Source: Lactifluus volemus (Eukaryota > Basidiomycota > Agaricomycetes > Russulales > Russulaceae). From it: a DNA stretch of 61,821 bases. Below the pieces are notes generated by a model. It saw nothing but the letters and a program-made list of their open reading frames with translations, was not told the DNA's origin and ran no database searches. The translations under genes were made by a program, and so were the position numbers. The stretch lies in NCBI GenBank assembly GCA_022376515.1, contig WTXI01000220.1, positions 1 through 61,821 of the forward strand, in the 5' to 3' direction. This document shows, in pieces, positions 61,820 through 61,821 of this stretch; the stretch's first letter is position 1; each line of letters opens with the position of its first letter.

Positions 61820-61821
61820 GA

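Larger units (their letters stand above)
58073..61821 (+). mobile_element. Ty3/gypsy chromovirus 2, 3' part of pol only
   Basis: Starts abruptly at the gypsy 1 LTR border in the linker before reverse transcriptase (LEYQRHAFIFDEEAAKRFPP) and continues through reverse transcriptase, RNase H, integrase, chromodomain, a Pro-rich extension and zinc knuckles to the window end. The sequence differs clearly from gypsy 1 in every domain, so it belongs to another family. Its gag, protease and 5' LTR are not present on the left side of gypsy 1. Confidence 0.92.

Overview
The window is genomic DNA of a filamentous basidiomycete, most likely an agaricomycete (mushroom or bracket fungus). The evidence is 45-70 bp GT-AG introns, chromodomain Ty3/gypsy elements, a KDZ (Kyakuja-Dileera-Zisupton) DNA transposon with its CxC2 zinc domain, a cpc1/GCN4-type bZIP remnant, and a family of Cys-rich single-pass membrane proteins of a kind I associate with these fungi. 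No tRNA, rRNA or CRISPR array was recognised.

Layout. (1) 1-4955: a decayed Ty1/copia retrotransposon on the + strand, cut by the window edge. It carries two in-frame TGA codons and three one-base deletions. It sits inside the cytoplasmic-tail exon of the first array gene. (2) 4956-38100: a head-to-tail array of 14 minus-strand copies of one gene. The intact copies have 8 exons: signal peptide, Cys-rich ectodomain, Ser/Thr stalk, one transmembrane helix after a GAIAGG motif, basic stop-transfer, and a Pro-rich tail ending near LPTV. Copy 3 was spliced base by base and gives a clean 347-residue frame. Copies 3, 4, 6, 7, 10, 12 and 13 look intact and copy 8 nearly so. Copy 2 has an early stop in the tail. 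Copies 1, 5, 9, 11 and 14 are broken in different ways: retroelement insertion, frameshift in the membrane helix, loss of the ectodomain, loss of everything but the 3' end, and loss of the membrane anchor. Each unit also repeats its promoter (TATA box) and its 3' flank. Two unrelated inserts and a bZIP remnant interrupt the array. (3) 38450-38720: AT-rich DNA full of TTAATTAAGC-type palindromes. (4) 38942-58072: a 19 kb minus-strand Ty3/gypsy chromovirus bounded by two ~516 bp LTRs, broken by frameshifts, and split in gag by (5) 44230-55600, an 11.4 kb KDZ transposon. (6) 58073-61821: the 3' part of a second, different Ty3/gypsy chromovirus on the + strand, running off the window.

The KDZ element is the best preserved mobile unit. 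It has ~290 bp terminal inverted repeats that grade into 21-bp minisatellites on both sides, a 7-8 bp target duplication in the gypsy gag, a multi-exon KDZ transposase, a gene with a viroplasmin/RNase H1 N-terminal-like domain, and a large companion gene. The last two are divergently transcribed from a spacer holding three copies of a ~33 bp repeat. The host gypsy element shows a self-complementary primer-binding site that matches Tf1-type self-primed reverse transcription.

The main biological interest is the array of cell-surface-type genes, which is visibly gaining and losing domains, and the cargo-bearing KDZ element. Functions of the array proteins, of the companion gene and of the gypsy C-terminal extensions are unknown.
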